Below, piece by piece: positions 19,827 through 29,509 of a DNA stretch of 64,000 bases. Positions within the stretch are counted from its first letter, which is position 1; every line of letters begins with the position of its first letter. The notes beneath the pieces were generated by a model that was not told where the DNA came from, did no database searches, and saw only the letters and a list, made by a program, of their open reading frames with translations. The DNA is from an uncultured Muribaculaceae bacterium. GTDB taxonomy: Bacteria > Bacteroidota > Bacteroidia > Bacteroidales > Muribaculaceae. A program made the translations under genes and the position numbers. Location: the NCBI GenBank assembly GCA_910587235.1, contig CAJUKD010000012.1:16418-80417 (forward strand), read 5' to 3'.

Positions 19827-19870
19827 CACCGCAAAAAATTTTGAAAACTATTAATTAAAATCAAATTATT

Positions 19871-20107
19871 ATGTCAGAAATTGCAGATCGCGTAAAAAAC
19901 ATCGTGGTTGACAAACTCGGTGTTGACGCTGACAAAGTAACTGAAACCGCATCGTTCACCACAGACCTCAACGCCGATTCTCTCGACACCGTTGAACTGA
20001 TCATGGACTTCGAAAAAGAATTCGGCATCACCATTCCCGACGAAGAAGCCCAGAACATCAAGACTGTTGGCGACGCCATCGCATTCGTTGAAAAGGCAGG
20101 CAAGTAA
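19871..20107 (+). CDS. acpP: Acyl carrier protein
   Basis: 78 residues, acidic, four-helix carrier of fatty-acid intermediates. The phosphopantetheine Ser37 is in NADSLDTVELI. The next gene is fabF, the standard fatty-acid synthesis pairing. Confidence 0.97.
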   Translation: MSEIADRVKNIVVDKLGVDADKVTETASFTTDLNADSLDTVELIMDFEKEFGITIPDEEAQNIKTVGDAIAFVEKAGK

Positions 20108-20137
20108 TTTGCAGGCATTCCAACAGCAATACAGAGG

Positions 20138-20163
20138 CCGCCGCGAATAACCCGGCGGTTTTT
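20138..20163 (+). terminator. Partial terminator or attenuator between acpP and fabF
   Basis: CCGCCG (20138-20143) pairs with CGGCGG (20153-20158) followed by TTTTT. It would lower fabF expression relative to acpP, which is usually needed in excess. Confidence 0.6.
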
Positions 20164-20221
20164 GTATATATAAGCCCCTTTTAATCTGCAAGCAATTGCA
20201 CTCAGACAAATAAACCTATCA

Positions 20222-21490
20222 ATGGAACTTAAAAGAGTCGTAGTAACCGGCCTCGGAGTGATCAGCCCCATCGGCAACGATGTTGCCACCACGTGGGAGA
20301 ACGCCAAGAACGGCGTCAGCGGAGCCGGTCCTATCACCCATTTTGACGCATCGAAGTTCAAGACACAGTTCGCCTGCGAGGTAAAGAACTTCGACGGTAA
20401 CGAACACTTCGACCGCAAGAAGCTTCGTCAGCTCGACCTTTATGCCCAGTATGCCATTGTGGCAGCCCGTCAGGCCGTAGCCGACGCAGGTATCGACGCC
20501 GAGAACGCGGTCGACAAGAATCGCGTGGGTGTTATCGTAGCTGCCGGTATCGGCGGCCTCCATACATTTGAAGAAGAAGCCGGATATTATGCGTTGAATC
20601 ATGAGAACGGCCCGAAATACAATCCCTTCTTTATTCCGAAGATGATTGCCGATATCGCATCGGGTCATATTTCGATGGAATACGGCTTCCATGGTCCCAA
20701 CTTCGGAACTGTGTCGGCTTGCGCGTCGTCGAACAATGCTATCATCGACGCTTTCAACCTTATCCGTCTTGGTAAGGCCGACGCTATTCTTGCAGGTGGT
20801 GCCGAAGCTGCCATATACCCCGCAGGTGTCGGAGGTTTCAACTCAATGCACGCCCTTTCGACGCGCAACGACAGCCCCGAAACGGCATCGCGTCCTTTCA
20901 GCAAGTCGCGCGACGGCTTTGTGATGGGCGAAGGCTCGGCTGTGCTTGTGCTTGAAGAACTCGAACATGCCAAAGCCCGCGGTGCAAAAATCTATGCCGA
21001 AGTCGCAGGCGGAGGTCTGTCGGCCGATGCTTACCACCTGACAGCCACCCATCCCGAAGGTCTGGGTGCTATTCTCGCCATGCGCAACGCACTCGACGAT
21101 GCCGGCATGAAGCCCGAGGATATCGACTATATCAACGTGCACGGCACGTCGACTCCCGTCGGTGACATATCCGAAGTTAAAGCCATCGTAGAAGTGTTCG
21201 GCGATCAGGCACACAAGCTTAATATCTCCTCGACCAAATCCATGACCGGTCATCTGCTCGGCGCCACAGGTGCACTTGAAGCTGTGTTCAGTGTCAAGGC
21301 TGTGGAGGAAGACATCGTTCCCCCGACAATCAATCACGATCCGGAAGATCAGGACGAAAATATCGATTACAGCCTTAACTTCACTTTCGACCGCGCACAG
21401 AAGCGTCCCGTGCGTGCCGCGCTGTCGAATTCGTTCGGTTTCGGCGGTCACAACGCTACCGTAATCGTCAAGAAGTACGAGGACAAATAA
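20222..21490 (+). CDS. fabF: Beta-ketoacyl-ACP synthase II
   Basis: 422 residues, condensing enzyme of fatty acid elongation. Catalytic Cys in VSACASSNNAI near 164, His in NVHGTSTPVGD near 304 and in STKSMTGHLLGATG near 341, and the C-terminal SNSFGFGGHNA loop. Length and order are normal. Strong codon bias matches acpP upstream. Confidence 0.97.
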   Translation: MELKRVVVTGLGVISPIGNDVATTWENAKNGVSGAGPITHFDASKFKTQFACEVKNFDGNEHFDRKKLRQLDLYAQYAIVAARQAVADAGIDAENAVDKNRVGVIVAAGIGGLHTFEEEAGYYALNHENGPKYNPFFIPKMIADIASGHISMEYGFHGPNFGTVSACASSNNAIIDAFNLIRLGKADAILAGGAEAAIYPAGVGGFNSMHALSTRNDSPETASRPFSKSRDGFVMGEGSAVLVLEELEHAKARGAKIYAEVAGGGLSADAYHLTATHPEGLGAILAMRNALDDAGMKPEDIDYINVHGTSTPVGDISEVKAIVEVFGDQAHKLNISSTKSMTGHLLGATGALEAVFSVKAVEEDIVPPTINHDPEDQDENIDYSLNFTFDRAQKRPVRAALSNSFGFGGHNATVIVKKYEDK

Positions 21491-21516
21491 GCACGTTTTG
21501 CCACGTGCGATATGTG

Positions 21517-21545
21517 AAAGGCGCCGCATTTAGCGGCGCCTTTCT
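21517..21545 (+). terminator. fabF terminator
   Basis: An 11-bp perfect stem (21517-21527 with 21533-21543) running into TTTCTTT, preceded by a second small hairpin at 21491-21508. Confidence 0.85.
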
Positions 21546-21756
21546 TTATGTGTAAAAATATAGAACAGATATTGCGCTTTTCTGATGTAGTGATGGAAAA
21601 ATTGGGAGATAGAAATCAAAAAAACTGATAGTGAAACATTTTTTCTTCGTTTTTGTTAAAGAAATATGAGGGAAAGTTAAATGAAAATGTTAATTTTGCC
21701 AACACCAAAAGCAAATTACTCTATTATTATTGTCTAATATAAAAATACGAAAAATC

Positions 21757-21972
21757 ATGAACACAGAAGTAATCGGCACAAACGCCGGCTCCGTATGGGT
21801 TGCTCTTAACACAGCCGACGCTCTGGGAATCAAACAGATTAAAAAAATCACCAAACTGAAAGATAAGGAAGTATTCGCCGCTATCGGATGGCTCGCACGC
21901 GAAGGCAAGATCGCAATAGACGTGGATCCGGAGGATGAGAAAGAATTCGTTGTAAGCCTCGTACAAGGATAA
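21757..21972 (+). CDS. Small winged-helix protein (DUF2582 type)
   Basis: 71 residues. NAGSVWVALNTADALGIKQIKKITKLKDKEVFAAIGWLAREGKIAIDVDP reads as a single winged helix with a basic recognition helix, matching the short DUF2582 family. I start at MNTEVIGT (21757); nine more in-frame codons upstream are AT-rich and not family-like. Function is unknown; DNA binding is inferred from fold alone. Confidence 0.82.
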   Translation: MNTEVIGTNAGSVWVALNTADALGIKQIKKITKLKDKEVFAAIGWLAREGKIAIDVDPEDEKEFVVSLVQG

Positions 21973-21987
21973 TAATCTGATATATCG

Positions 21988-22030
21988 AAGCCGGGAAAAG
22001 CTCGTACGGGGCTATCCCGGCTTTTTTTGT
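21988..22030 (+). terminator. Terminator of the winged-helix gene
   Basis: A 9-bp stem (21988-21996 with 22015-22023) followed by a run of seven T. Confidence 0.85.
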
Positions 22031-22166
22031 GTACATTTTTGGAAAAGGTGTTTTTCTTGCTGTCAGGCACGTATTTCTGAAAACCAAACAGGACTTCCGC
22101 GGGTTTTAATAGCGTGCGGGTGACCATCACCGCCTGCCTGTAATCCTAAAAGAAAAAACAATCGAA

Positions 22167-25100
22167 GTGAGAGTAAGCTCTGTCATACGTAAGTTCATCA
22201 AAATTATCGCTTGCCTTGTGCTTGCTGTCGTGGCTTTGCTCGGCGGAGTCGTGTCGATGTTATATTCGCCGTGGGTTCAACGCGAGTTACGTTCGGCTCT
22301 TACGGCCCATTTCGACTCTGTTGCCGAATCCTCATCTCCGCGCATCTCATTGGGGTCATGGCGTCTGCGCCCGCCTTTGCGTCTGGAACTGGACGGTCTG
22401 GCGGTAACGGAGAATGCCGATACTCTTGTGGCTGCCGCTTCAGCGAGGGTGAATGTCAGCCTTTTGCCGCTTATATGGGGAAAAGTACGGATAAACAGTG
22501 CCGACCTTATTGCCGCACGTTATCGGCTTGGAAGCCCTGACTCGCTGATGTACATGACCATAGCCGCTGATTCGATAGGCATACGTCCGGCATCTTTGCT
22601 GCTTTCCGCTATGGACATAAATCTGGAACAGGCTACGATACGCGGCGGCCGTCTGGAAATGACAATACGTCCGGACACATCCACGGTCGACGAAGCTCCG
22701 GCACCACCTATGGACATGAGTATAGCTCTGGGGCGTCTTACTCTTGACGATTTCGATTATTCGATGCGTCTGATGCCTGCAATCGACACACTCAATGCGC
22801 ATATAGGTCATGCGGTGCTTCGCGACGGCAAAATCGACATGCTGCATCAGCATATCGGACTATCTCTTCTTGAAGGCACTCGCCTTGATGCTCGTTACGT
22901 AGCTCCCGACTCGGCAGCAATTGTTGCGGCAGGGCCGTATCCTCTGGCAGATGTGCCGGCCGATACCGTCGTCGCCGAGCCGTGGACCGTTGAGATCGAC
23001 AGTATATTCTTCGACCGTTCGCATGCACTTTATACAACTGCCGGTGTACGCCCATTGCCCGGGCTTGATTTTGCCTATATCGAGGCTTCGGATCTTACTC
23101 TGGGGCTGAAGGATTTTTACAATCAAGCGTCGACAGTGCACTTGCCTCTGACATTTGCGGCCACCGAACGTTGCGGAGTCCGCCTGGAGGCCGGTGGTAG
23201 CCTTTTTATCGATGAATCGGCATTGACTTTTAAAAATTTCAATGTCGCTACACCCGAAGGTACATATATAGCTTTCGACGGATTGCTCGGTATGGGTGAC
23301 ATGGCCTCTGATCCGTCGTTACCGCTGGCGTTGCGTGCCGGCGCCGGCCTCAATCCTGCCGACATGCGGCGGATGTTTCCGCTGTTTGCCCCTTACTTCA
23401 TGGCTTTGCCGACGGACGAAAATATAGATCTGACTGTGGATGTAAGCGGCACGATGGGAGATATTTCGCTTGACACTCTCGGACTAAGGCTTACGCGCTG
23501 TGCCTCGCTGTCGGCGTCGGGCCGTATAAAAGATGTCATGCAGCCGGACCGCATGAACGGAAACATCGCTTTGCGCGGACGCATTATAAATATCAACAAG
23601 ATAAAAAACAGCCTTTTGCCGGCAGCGACGGCAAAAACGCTTGCCGTACCTCCGATGGCATTGGCCGGCAATGTGGCAATGGCCGGTGGCCGTATGCGTG
23701 GAGGTCTGACTGCGCGGACTGCATCCGGCGACATACGCCTGAAAGCCGACTGGCGCAGCCGCAGCGAGGATTATGTTGTGACTGTCGATGCCGACCGTTT
23801 CCCTGTCGACGCGTTTATGCCTTTGCTTGGCGTTGGTGCGGTGACTGCCAGAATAGATGCGGACGGACATGGATACAATCCTTTTTCAGAAACAATGAGG
23901 CTCGACGCTTCTCTTGCGGTTGACAATGCCGTCTATTCCGGACATACTTATACCGGCATCACCGGCGATGTGCATGTGGCCGACGGACGCGCTTCGGTAG
24001 GGCTGTCATCGGTTAATCCCGATCTCGACCTCGAACTTGCTGCCGCGGGCACTCTGACCGGAGGCCGTTATGACTGGACCGCCGATATCGACGGCCGGAA
24101 TGTGGATTTCCGCGCTCTGGGATTTTCCGACTCGGATATGGCTGTGGAAATGGCGGCGCACGCCGAGGCTGTGGTGAGTGAAGACGGGAAGAATATAAAT
24201 GCACATGTGAACATCGCCGACCTTTTTCTTCGCCGTGAGTCCGGTACGGTGGCGCTGAATGACATTGACATGCGCTTTCTTGCCGACGACTCGCTGACCG
24301 AGGCTTCGGTGATGAACCGCGACCTGACAGCCCGCTTTGCATCTACGGCTGTCCTTGACACTCTTCTTACTTCGTTTAGTGCAACTTCGGAAGTTCTTTC
24401 CGGGCAGATTGCTCGGCGTCGGCTTAATGTCGACAGCCTGCAAAAAGCCATGCCGCCGTTTGAACTGTCTGTTGTCGGAGGAAATTCGAACATGGTAAAC
24501 GATTTCCTGTCGCCCTCGGGTATGTCTGTGCGCTCGTTGAATCTTTTCGCCGACAATGACAGTACACTGCGTCTGCGTTCACAGATTCTGCGTTTCAAGA
24601 CAGGCTCTATGATTCTCGATACCATAAATGTAGGCGTCGGCCAGCATGCAGAACATCTTCACATGCTTGCGCATGTGGGAAACCGCCCCGGAACTCTCGA
24701 TAATTTCGCTCAGGTCGATTTGAATGGTCGTGTCGACGGCAATCGTGCGGCGCTGCGATTGAGCCAGCGCAACATAAAAGGACAGACCGGTTTCGATTTC
24801 GGGCTGGACGCTTCTGTTGCCGATTCTACCGCCGTAGTGCACATAAATCCTTTAACGCCTGTGATAGGTTATCAGCCGTGGACGGTGAATCCGGGCAATT
24901 TCATAAACTATACCATCCCCTCAGGGCATATTGACGCAAATGTGCGGATGGCCGGCGGTACATCGTCGCTGGCAATATATACGGACGCTCCCGAGGATTC
25001 CGTGCAGATACATAGTCATGATCATCAGGAAGATCTCGTGGTTAAAATCGACGACATCCATATCGCAGACTGGATTTCCTTCAACCCGTTCGCACCACCT

Positions 25101-26951
25101 ATGCGCGGCGACCTTGATGCCGATATGCGTCTGAACCGTAGCGACGGCCAGATTGTAGGACGCGGTACGCTCGGCCTTGAAAACTTTTTCTATGGCCGAG
25201 AGAAAGTGGCCGATTTCGGAATGGATTTCGATGTGGCCGCCACGACTTCGGGAAGCATACGTGCAAAGGCAAACCTGAGTGTTGACGGACGTCGTACAAT
25301 AAGCCTTGCAGGCACTATGAACGACTCCACCGCAACATCACCGCTTGATCTTGATCTTTCGATGATTCATTTTCCGCTGTCGACCGCCAATCCTTTCCTT
25401 CCGGCGGGTACAGGCCGTCTGCGTGGCATGCTCAACGGTTCGATGCGGGTTACGGGTACGGAAAAACGACCTGTGATCAACGGCACGCTCGATTTCGATT
25501 CAACGGCTGTCAGGCTGGGTATGACAGGAACCGATTACCGCTTTAGTGAAGTGGATATTCCTGTCGAAGATAATATAGTAAGTTTCAACAGTTTCGCCAT
25601 TACTGCATGTAACGACAATCCTCTTGTTATCAACGGACGCGTGAATCTCGGCGATTTCTCCGACCCGCGTTTCGCACTTACGATGAAGGCCGACAATATG
25701 CAGATTGTCGATAGCCGGCGCGCTTCCAAGGGGGCCGACGTATATGGCAAGGCATTCATAAGCCTCAATGCTTCGGCACAAGGTTCGATGCAGATAATGA
25801 ATGTCGATGCGCGTCTGGCATTGAAGCCCGGCACAAATGTGACATACGTCATTCCCGACGCATCGTCGGTCATTGCATCGCAGTCGACAGGCGATATGGT
25901 GCGCTTTGTGAATTTTACCGACAGCCTTGCCATGCAGGAGGCCGACAGCATTACGCAGAAGTCGACGTCGCTTTTCCTTGATGCCTTGCTTGCGATAGAA
26001 GAGGGCACCGTGATCGGTATTGATCTTTCGGCCGACGGGAAAAACCGTGCAAGGCTTGAAAGCGACGGAACTCTGACATACGCCATGTCGCCAATGAGCG
26101 ACGGACGCCTGTCTGGACGTCTGAATATAAATGGAGGATACGTACGATATACTCCTCCGTTGATGTCGGAAAAACGTTTTGACTTTGAAGAGGGCAGCTA
26201 TGTGGCTTTCAATGGCAACATGATGAATCCGACGCTCAACGTCCATGCTTCTGATGTGATCAAGGCCAATGTGACGCAGGAGGGAGCCAATTCACGGCTT
26301 GTGAATTTCGATGTGGGGCTTGGTGTGACAGGCACGTTGGAGAATATGAATGTGGTGTTTGACCTCTCCACCGACGACGATATAACGGTAGCCAACGAAT
26401 TGCAGTCCATGTCGGCCGAACAGCGTGCCAATCAGGCTATGAACCTCTTGCTCTACAATGTATATACTGGTCCTGGAACCAAGGGCAACGCATCTCTCAG
26501 CGGCAATCCGTTGTTCTCATTCCTTGAATCTCAGCTTAATTCGTGGATGGCAAATACTGTAAAAGGTGTCGATATTTCATTCGGCATAGACCAGTATGAC
26601 CGTACTGTCAACGGAAGTACTTCGTCGACAATGAGCTATAGCTATCAGGTATCGAAATCGCTTTTCAACGATCGATTCAAGATCGTCGTCGGGGGCAACT
26701 ATTCGACAGACGCCAACGTTGACGAAAATTTCTCCCAGAATCTTATAAATGATATATCGTTTGAGTATTTCCTGAACAATACGCGTACGATGTATGTGCG
26801 TCTTTTCCGCCATACAGGTTATGAAAGCATACTTGAGGGTGAGATTACCCAGACCGGTGTAGGTTTCGTCTACCGCCGCAAACTCAATCGTCTGGGCGAC
26901 ATGTTTCACTTCCGCCGTCACAAGGCTGAAAAAATATCCGACAGTCAATGA
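22167..26951 (+). CDS. tamB: Translocation/assembly module protein TamB
   Basis: 1,594 residues. One N-terminal membrane anchor (IIACLVLAVVALLGGVVSMLY, about 12-33) is followed by a very long beta-rich AsmA-like region and the C-terminal DUF490 domain (NELQSMSAEQRANQAMNLLLYN...GVDISFGIDQYD). It should span the periplasm as a groove for lipid or outer-membrane protein transport and dock to TamA. It starts at GTG (22167), and its stop overlaps the tamA start by four bases, so the pair is translationally coupled. Confidence 0.92.
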   Translation: MRVSSVIRKFIKIIACLVLAVVALLGGVVSMLYSPWVQRELRSALTAHFDSVAESSSPRISLGSWRLRPPLRLELDGLAVTENADTLVAAASARVNVSLLPLIWGKVRINSADLIAARYRLGSPDSLMYMTIAADSIGIRPASLLLSAMDINLEQATIRGGRLEMTIRPDTSTVDEAPAPPMDMSIALGRLTLDDFDYSMRLMPAIDTLNAHIGHAVLRDGKIDMLHQHIGLSLLEGTRLDARYVAPDSAAIVAAGPYPLADVPADTVVAEPWTVEIDSIFFDRSHALYTTAGVRPLPGLDFAYIEASDLTLGLKDFYNQASTVHLPLTFAATERCGVRLEAGGSLFIDESALTFKNFNVATPEGTYIAFDGLLGMGDMASDPSLPLALRAGAGLNPADMRRMFPLFAPYFMALPTDENIDLTVDVSGTMGDISLDTLGLRLTRCASLSASGRIKDVMQPDRMNGNIALRGRIININKIKNSLLPAATAKTLAVPPMALAGNVAMAGGRMRGGLTARTASGDIRLKADWRSRSEDYVVTVDADRFPVDAFMPLLGVGAVTARIDADGHGYNPFSETMRLDASLAVDNAVYSGHTYTGITGDVHVADGRASVGLSSVNPDLDLELAAAGTLTGGRYDWTADIDGRNVDFRALGFSDSDMAVEMAAHAEAVVSEDGKNINAHVNIADLFLRRESGTVALNDIDMRFLADDSLTEASVMNRDLTARFASTAVLDTLLTSFSATSEVLSGQIARRRLNVDSLQKAMPPFELSVVGGNSNMVNDFLSPSGMSVRSLNLFADNDSTLRLRSQILRFKTGSMILDTINVGVGQHAEHLHMLAHVGNRPGTLDNFAQVDLNGRVDGNRAALRLSQRNIKGQTGFDFGLDASVADSTAVVHINPLTPVIGYQPWTVNPGNFINYTIPSGHIDANVRMAGGTSSLAIYTDAPEDSVQIHSHDHQEDLVVKIDDIHIADWISFNPFAPPMRGDLDADMRLNRSDGQIVGRGTLGLENFFYGREKVADFGMDFDVAATTSGSIRAKANLSVDGRRTISLAGTMNDSTATSPLDLDLSMIHFPLSTANPFLPAGTGRLRGMLNGSMRVTGTEKRPVINGTLDFDSTAVRLGMTGTDYRFSEVDIPVEDNIVSFNSFAITACNDNPLVINGRVNLGDFSDPRFALTMKADNMQIVDSRRASKGADVYGKAFISLNASAQGSMQIMNVDARLALKPGTNVTYVIPDASSVIASQSTGDMVRFVNFTDSLAMQEADSITQKSTSLFLDALLAIEEGTVIGIDLSADGKNRARLESDGTLTYAMSPMSDGRLSGRLNINGGYVRYTPPLMSEKRFDFEEGSYVAFNGNMMNPTLNVHASDVIKANVTQEGANSRLVNFDVGLGVTGTLENMNVVFDLSTDDDITVANELQSMSAEQRANQAMNLLLYNVYTGPGTKGNASLSGNPLFSFLESQLNSWMANTVKGVDISFGIDQYDRTVNGSTSSTMSYSYQVSKSLFNDRFKIVVGGNYSTDANVDENFSQNLINDISFEYFLNNTRTMYVRLFRHTGYESILEGEITQTGVGFVYRRKLNRLGDMFHFRRHKAEKISDSQ

Positions 26952-29275
26952 AAGCGATTGAAATCACCGGAAAAATATTGCGTGTATTCCTGTTTGCCGG
27001 GATGGCGGCAGGATTCGTCGCCTCGCTGCAGTCATGTTCGACCACGCGTCGTCTGCCCGAGGGTGAAATTCTCTACACGGGTGTAAAGAAAGTTGATATA
27101 CAGTCAGATTCCGCATCCGGAGTCCCATCGGCGATGGCTTCGGCTATACGTACATCCGTGGATGTGGCGCCGAACAACTATTTCAAGCTGTTGAAGTGGC
27201 GCTATCCTTTTCCGCTTGGACTATGGGTCTACAACAACTGGCCGAATCCTGAAAAAGGGTTCAAGCACTGGATCTATGAAAAACTGGTTGAGGAGCCGGT
27301 GCTTTTGTCTGATGTCCGTCCGGAAGTGCGTACACACATGATTGAAGAAATCCTTGACAATAACGGTTACTTCCGTGGCACTGCTACCTACAGCCTTGTT
27401 CAGGGAAAGAACAAACGTAAGGCCAAGATACTCTATGATGTCAAGACCGGCCCGGCATATCCTGTCGACAGTATAGAATTTTTGCCTGATACCTGCCGTC
27501 TTTATCATCTGATTGACTCGCTGGCTGCCCGCGACCGTTATCTTTCGGCAGTGCGTCCGCGTTTCTCGACCGACTCGCTGTCAGTTGCGCGTATGCGCAT
27601 AACCAACGGCCTGCGCAACCGCGGATATTATTTTTTCAAACCGACGTATATAGAGTACCTTGCCGACAGCATAGCGCGCCCCGGGAGTGTGTTGCTACGC
27701 ATGACGTTGGCTGCCAATACTCCGCGTGTGGCGTTGCAGCCGTATGTGACAGGCGATGTCACTGTGCGTGTCAACCGCAACAGGGGCGGAGGCATGCCCG
27801 ACACAGTGCAGCTTCGTCGGGCCACGTTGATACAGATGATGCCTTCGCGCCTTCGCCGCAAGCTTTTCGACGAAAATATAGCGTTCCGTCCGGGGCGCAC
27901 GTTCTCTGTGCGTAACATGGATAGGACACAGAGCAACCTGTCGCGACTGGGCATTTTCAATTCAATCAACATAGAGGCATGGCCTGATACTCTGACATCA
28001 GGAGCCGACGGACGCCGCAGGCTCAATGTCGATATCGACTGTACTTTCGACGCACCTCTTGAGGCCTCGGTAGAAGTCAATGCTTCGTCAAAATCCAACA
28101 GCTACATAGGCCCGGGTATAACTCTTGGCATTACTAATAAGAACATATTCGGCGGTGGAGAGCAACTTAGTGTGAAGGCTACCGGCAGTTATGAGTGGCA
28201 GACCGGTTCGGGACGCAAGTCTATATTCAACTCTTACGAGATCGGACTGACCGCTTCACTGGCTTTCCCGCGTATGCTTGCTCCGAAGTTTATACCTCGC
28301 AGCCGTTTCAATCTAAACTGGACGCGCTTCGACCTTAACGCCGATCTGCTCAATCGTCCCCATTACTTTAAAATGGCGCAGTTCAATGCGTCGGTAAATT
28401 ACGACTGGCGTTTCCGCCGCCATGTGTCAAATACTCTGACATTGTTCAAACTCACTTATACCAACCTTATGCACACCACAGCCGAATTCGATTCCATAAT
28501 GGACGCCAATCCGGCAGTAGCGCAAAGTTTCCGTTCGCAGTTCATCCCGCAGATGATATACAACTATGTCTACGACCGTGCATTCGGACGTAACAATACG
28601 CTCAACTGGCAGTTCACGCTTCAGGAGGCGGGCAATATTTTCTGGGGAATATATCGCGCATGTGGCAAAAAGGGAGAAAAAGAACTCTTTGGCACTCCTT
28701 TCTCGCAGTTTGTAAAAGGCAGCACCCAGCTTGTATGGGGACGTAGGCTTGGCGGTGACCATTGGCTTGTGAGCCGTGTCGCTGCGGGAGCAGCACATGC
28801 CTATGGCAATTCGACCCAGGTTCCATATTCCGAACAGTTCTATGTTGGCGGAGCTAATTCAGTGAGGGCGTTCACAGTCCGTAGCATAGGGCCGGGTAGC
28901 TATAAAGCTCCTCCGGGGCAGCAGGAGGATTATTTTGACCGTACCGGCACTTTCAAGTTCGAGGCCAATGTTGAATACCGTTTCCCGATTTTCGGCCCTG
29001 TGCATGGAGCTGTTTTCCTGGATGCCGGCAACGTGTGGTTGCTCAAGTCTGACCCTATGCGTCCCGGCGGCACACTGCGTGCGTCGACTTTCCTGCGCGA
29101 TCTCGCGCTTGGGACGGGTGTAGGCCTTCGTGTCGACATATCGATGCTTGTCATCCGAGGCGACCTCGGTATAGGCATACATGCTCCTTACGACACCGGT
29201 CATGGCGGTTATTACAATATGGCTTCTTTTGGAAAATCGCTGGCTTTCCATCTCGCGATAGGCTATCCTTTCTGA
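26948..29275 (+). CDS. tamA: Outer membrane protein of the Omp85 family, TamA-like
   Basis: 775 residues. The signal region ends at a lipobox-like LQSCSTT (about 29). The POTRA-like part runs to about 370, and the barrel to the C-terminal Phe (HLAIGYPF). The Omp85 signature YVGGANSVRAF is near 637 and the conserved barrel phrase GDLGIGIHAPYD near 740. It works with TamB upstream. Its last codon directly precedes the stop TGA at 29273, very near the prophage end, so part of the 3' flank may already be phage DNA. Confidence 0.93.
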   Translation: MKAIEITGKILRVFLFAGMAAGFVASLQSCSTTRRLPEGEILYTGVKKVDIQSDSASGVPSAMASAIRTSVDVAPNNYFKLLKWRYPFPLGLWVYNNWPNPEKGFKHWIYEKLVEEPVLLSDVRPEVRTHMIEEILDNNGYFRGTATYSLVQGKNKRKAKILYDVKTGPAYPVDSIEFLPDTCRLYHLIDSLAARDRYLSAVRPRFSTDSLSVARMRITNGLRNRGYYFFKPTYIEYLADSIARPGSVLLRMTLAANTPRVALQPYVTGDVTVRVNRNRGGGMPDTVQLRRATLIQMMPSRLRRKLFDENIAFRPGRTFSVRNMDRTQSNLSRLGIFNSINIEAWPDTLTSGADGRRRLNVDIDCTFDAPLEASVEVNASSKSNSYIGPGITLGITNKNIFGGGEQLSVKATGSYEWQTGSGRKSIFNSYEIGLTASLAFPRMLAPKFIPRSRFNLNWTRFDLNADLLNRPHYFKMAQFNASVNYDWRFRRHVSNTLTLFKLTYTNLMHTTAEFDSIMDANPAVAQSFRSQFIPQMIYNYVYDRAFGRNNTLNWQFTLQEAGNIFWGIYRACGKKGEKELFGTPFSQFVKGSTQLVWGRRLGGDHWLVSRVAAGAAHAYGNSTQVPYSEQFYVGGANSVRAFTVRSIGPGSYKAPPGQQEDYFDRTGTFKFEANVEYRFPIFGPVHGAVFLDAGNVWLLKSDPMRPGGTLRASTFLRDLALGTGVGLRVDISMLVIRGDLGIGIHAPYDTGHGGYYNMASFGKSLAFHLAIGYPF

Positions 29276-29298
29276 TTTCTCGGAAAATTTTATAATCG

Positions 29299-29342
29299 GC
29301 AAAACGAAAAGTGCAATTTTGAAAAACGAAAAGTACATTTTT
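29299..29342. repeat. Prophage right-end transposase-site repeats (two copies, 22-bp period)
   Basis: AAAACGAAAAGT occurs at 29301-29312 and 29323-29334, each followed by [GA]CA and T-rich sequence. The exact 22-base period and position at the prophage edge match the adjoining R1-R2 MuA sites at the right end of Mu, which also contain CGAAAA. Binding by the phage transposase is inferred. Confidence 0.6.
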
Positions 29343-29372
29343 TGGTGTTTTCCGGCCATTTCGGGCGCGTCT

Positions 29373-29411
29373 GTTTGACCGCCGTTCAATCATCGCTCAA
29401 ACGCTGTTTAA
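29373..29411. repeat. 11-bp-phased GTTTRA-like array, copy 1
   Basis: Four hexamers start exactly 11 bases apart: GTTTGA 29373, GTTCAA 29384, GCTCAA 29395, GTTTAA 29406. The same phased pattern recurs at 37869, 43480, 49972, 52906, 56902 and 59544. One helical face is presented throughout, so a cooperatively binding phage protein is the simplest explanation. Confidence 0.6.
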
Positions 29412-29444
29412 TCGGTTGAAAAATAGTTATTTTTACAGCAAAAT

Positions 29445-29480
29445 AATCCCTCAAACTTTTTGCGGTTTGAGGGATTTTTA
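29445..29480. terminator. Bidirectional terminator at the end of mom
   Basis: A 12-bp perfect stem (29445-29456 with 29465-29476) with TTTTT on the plus side and TATTTT on the minus side. It would end the leftward late transcript after mom. Confidence 0.8.
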
Positions 29481-29489
29481 CTACCTTTG
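29460..29489 (+). promoter_or_regulatory. Plus-strand promoter antisense to mom
   Basis: TTG (29460-29462), 19 bases, TACCTTTG (29482-29489): a full match to the Bacteroidetes promoter, overlapping the terminator hairpin and pointing into the 3' end of mom on the opposite strand. Confidence 0.5.
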
Positions 29490-29509
29490 TATTGTTATCT
29501 TGGCCGCGT

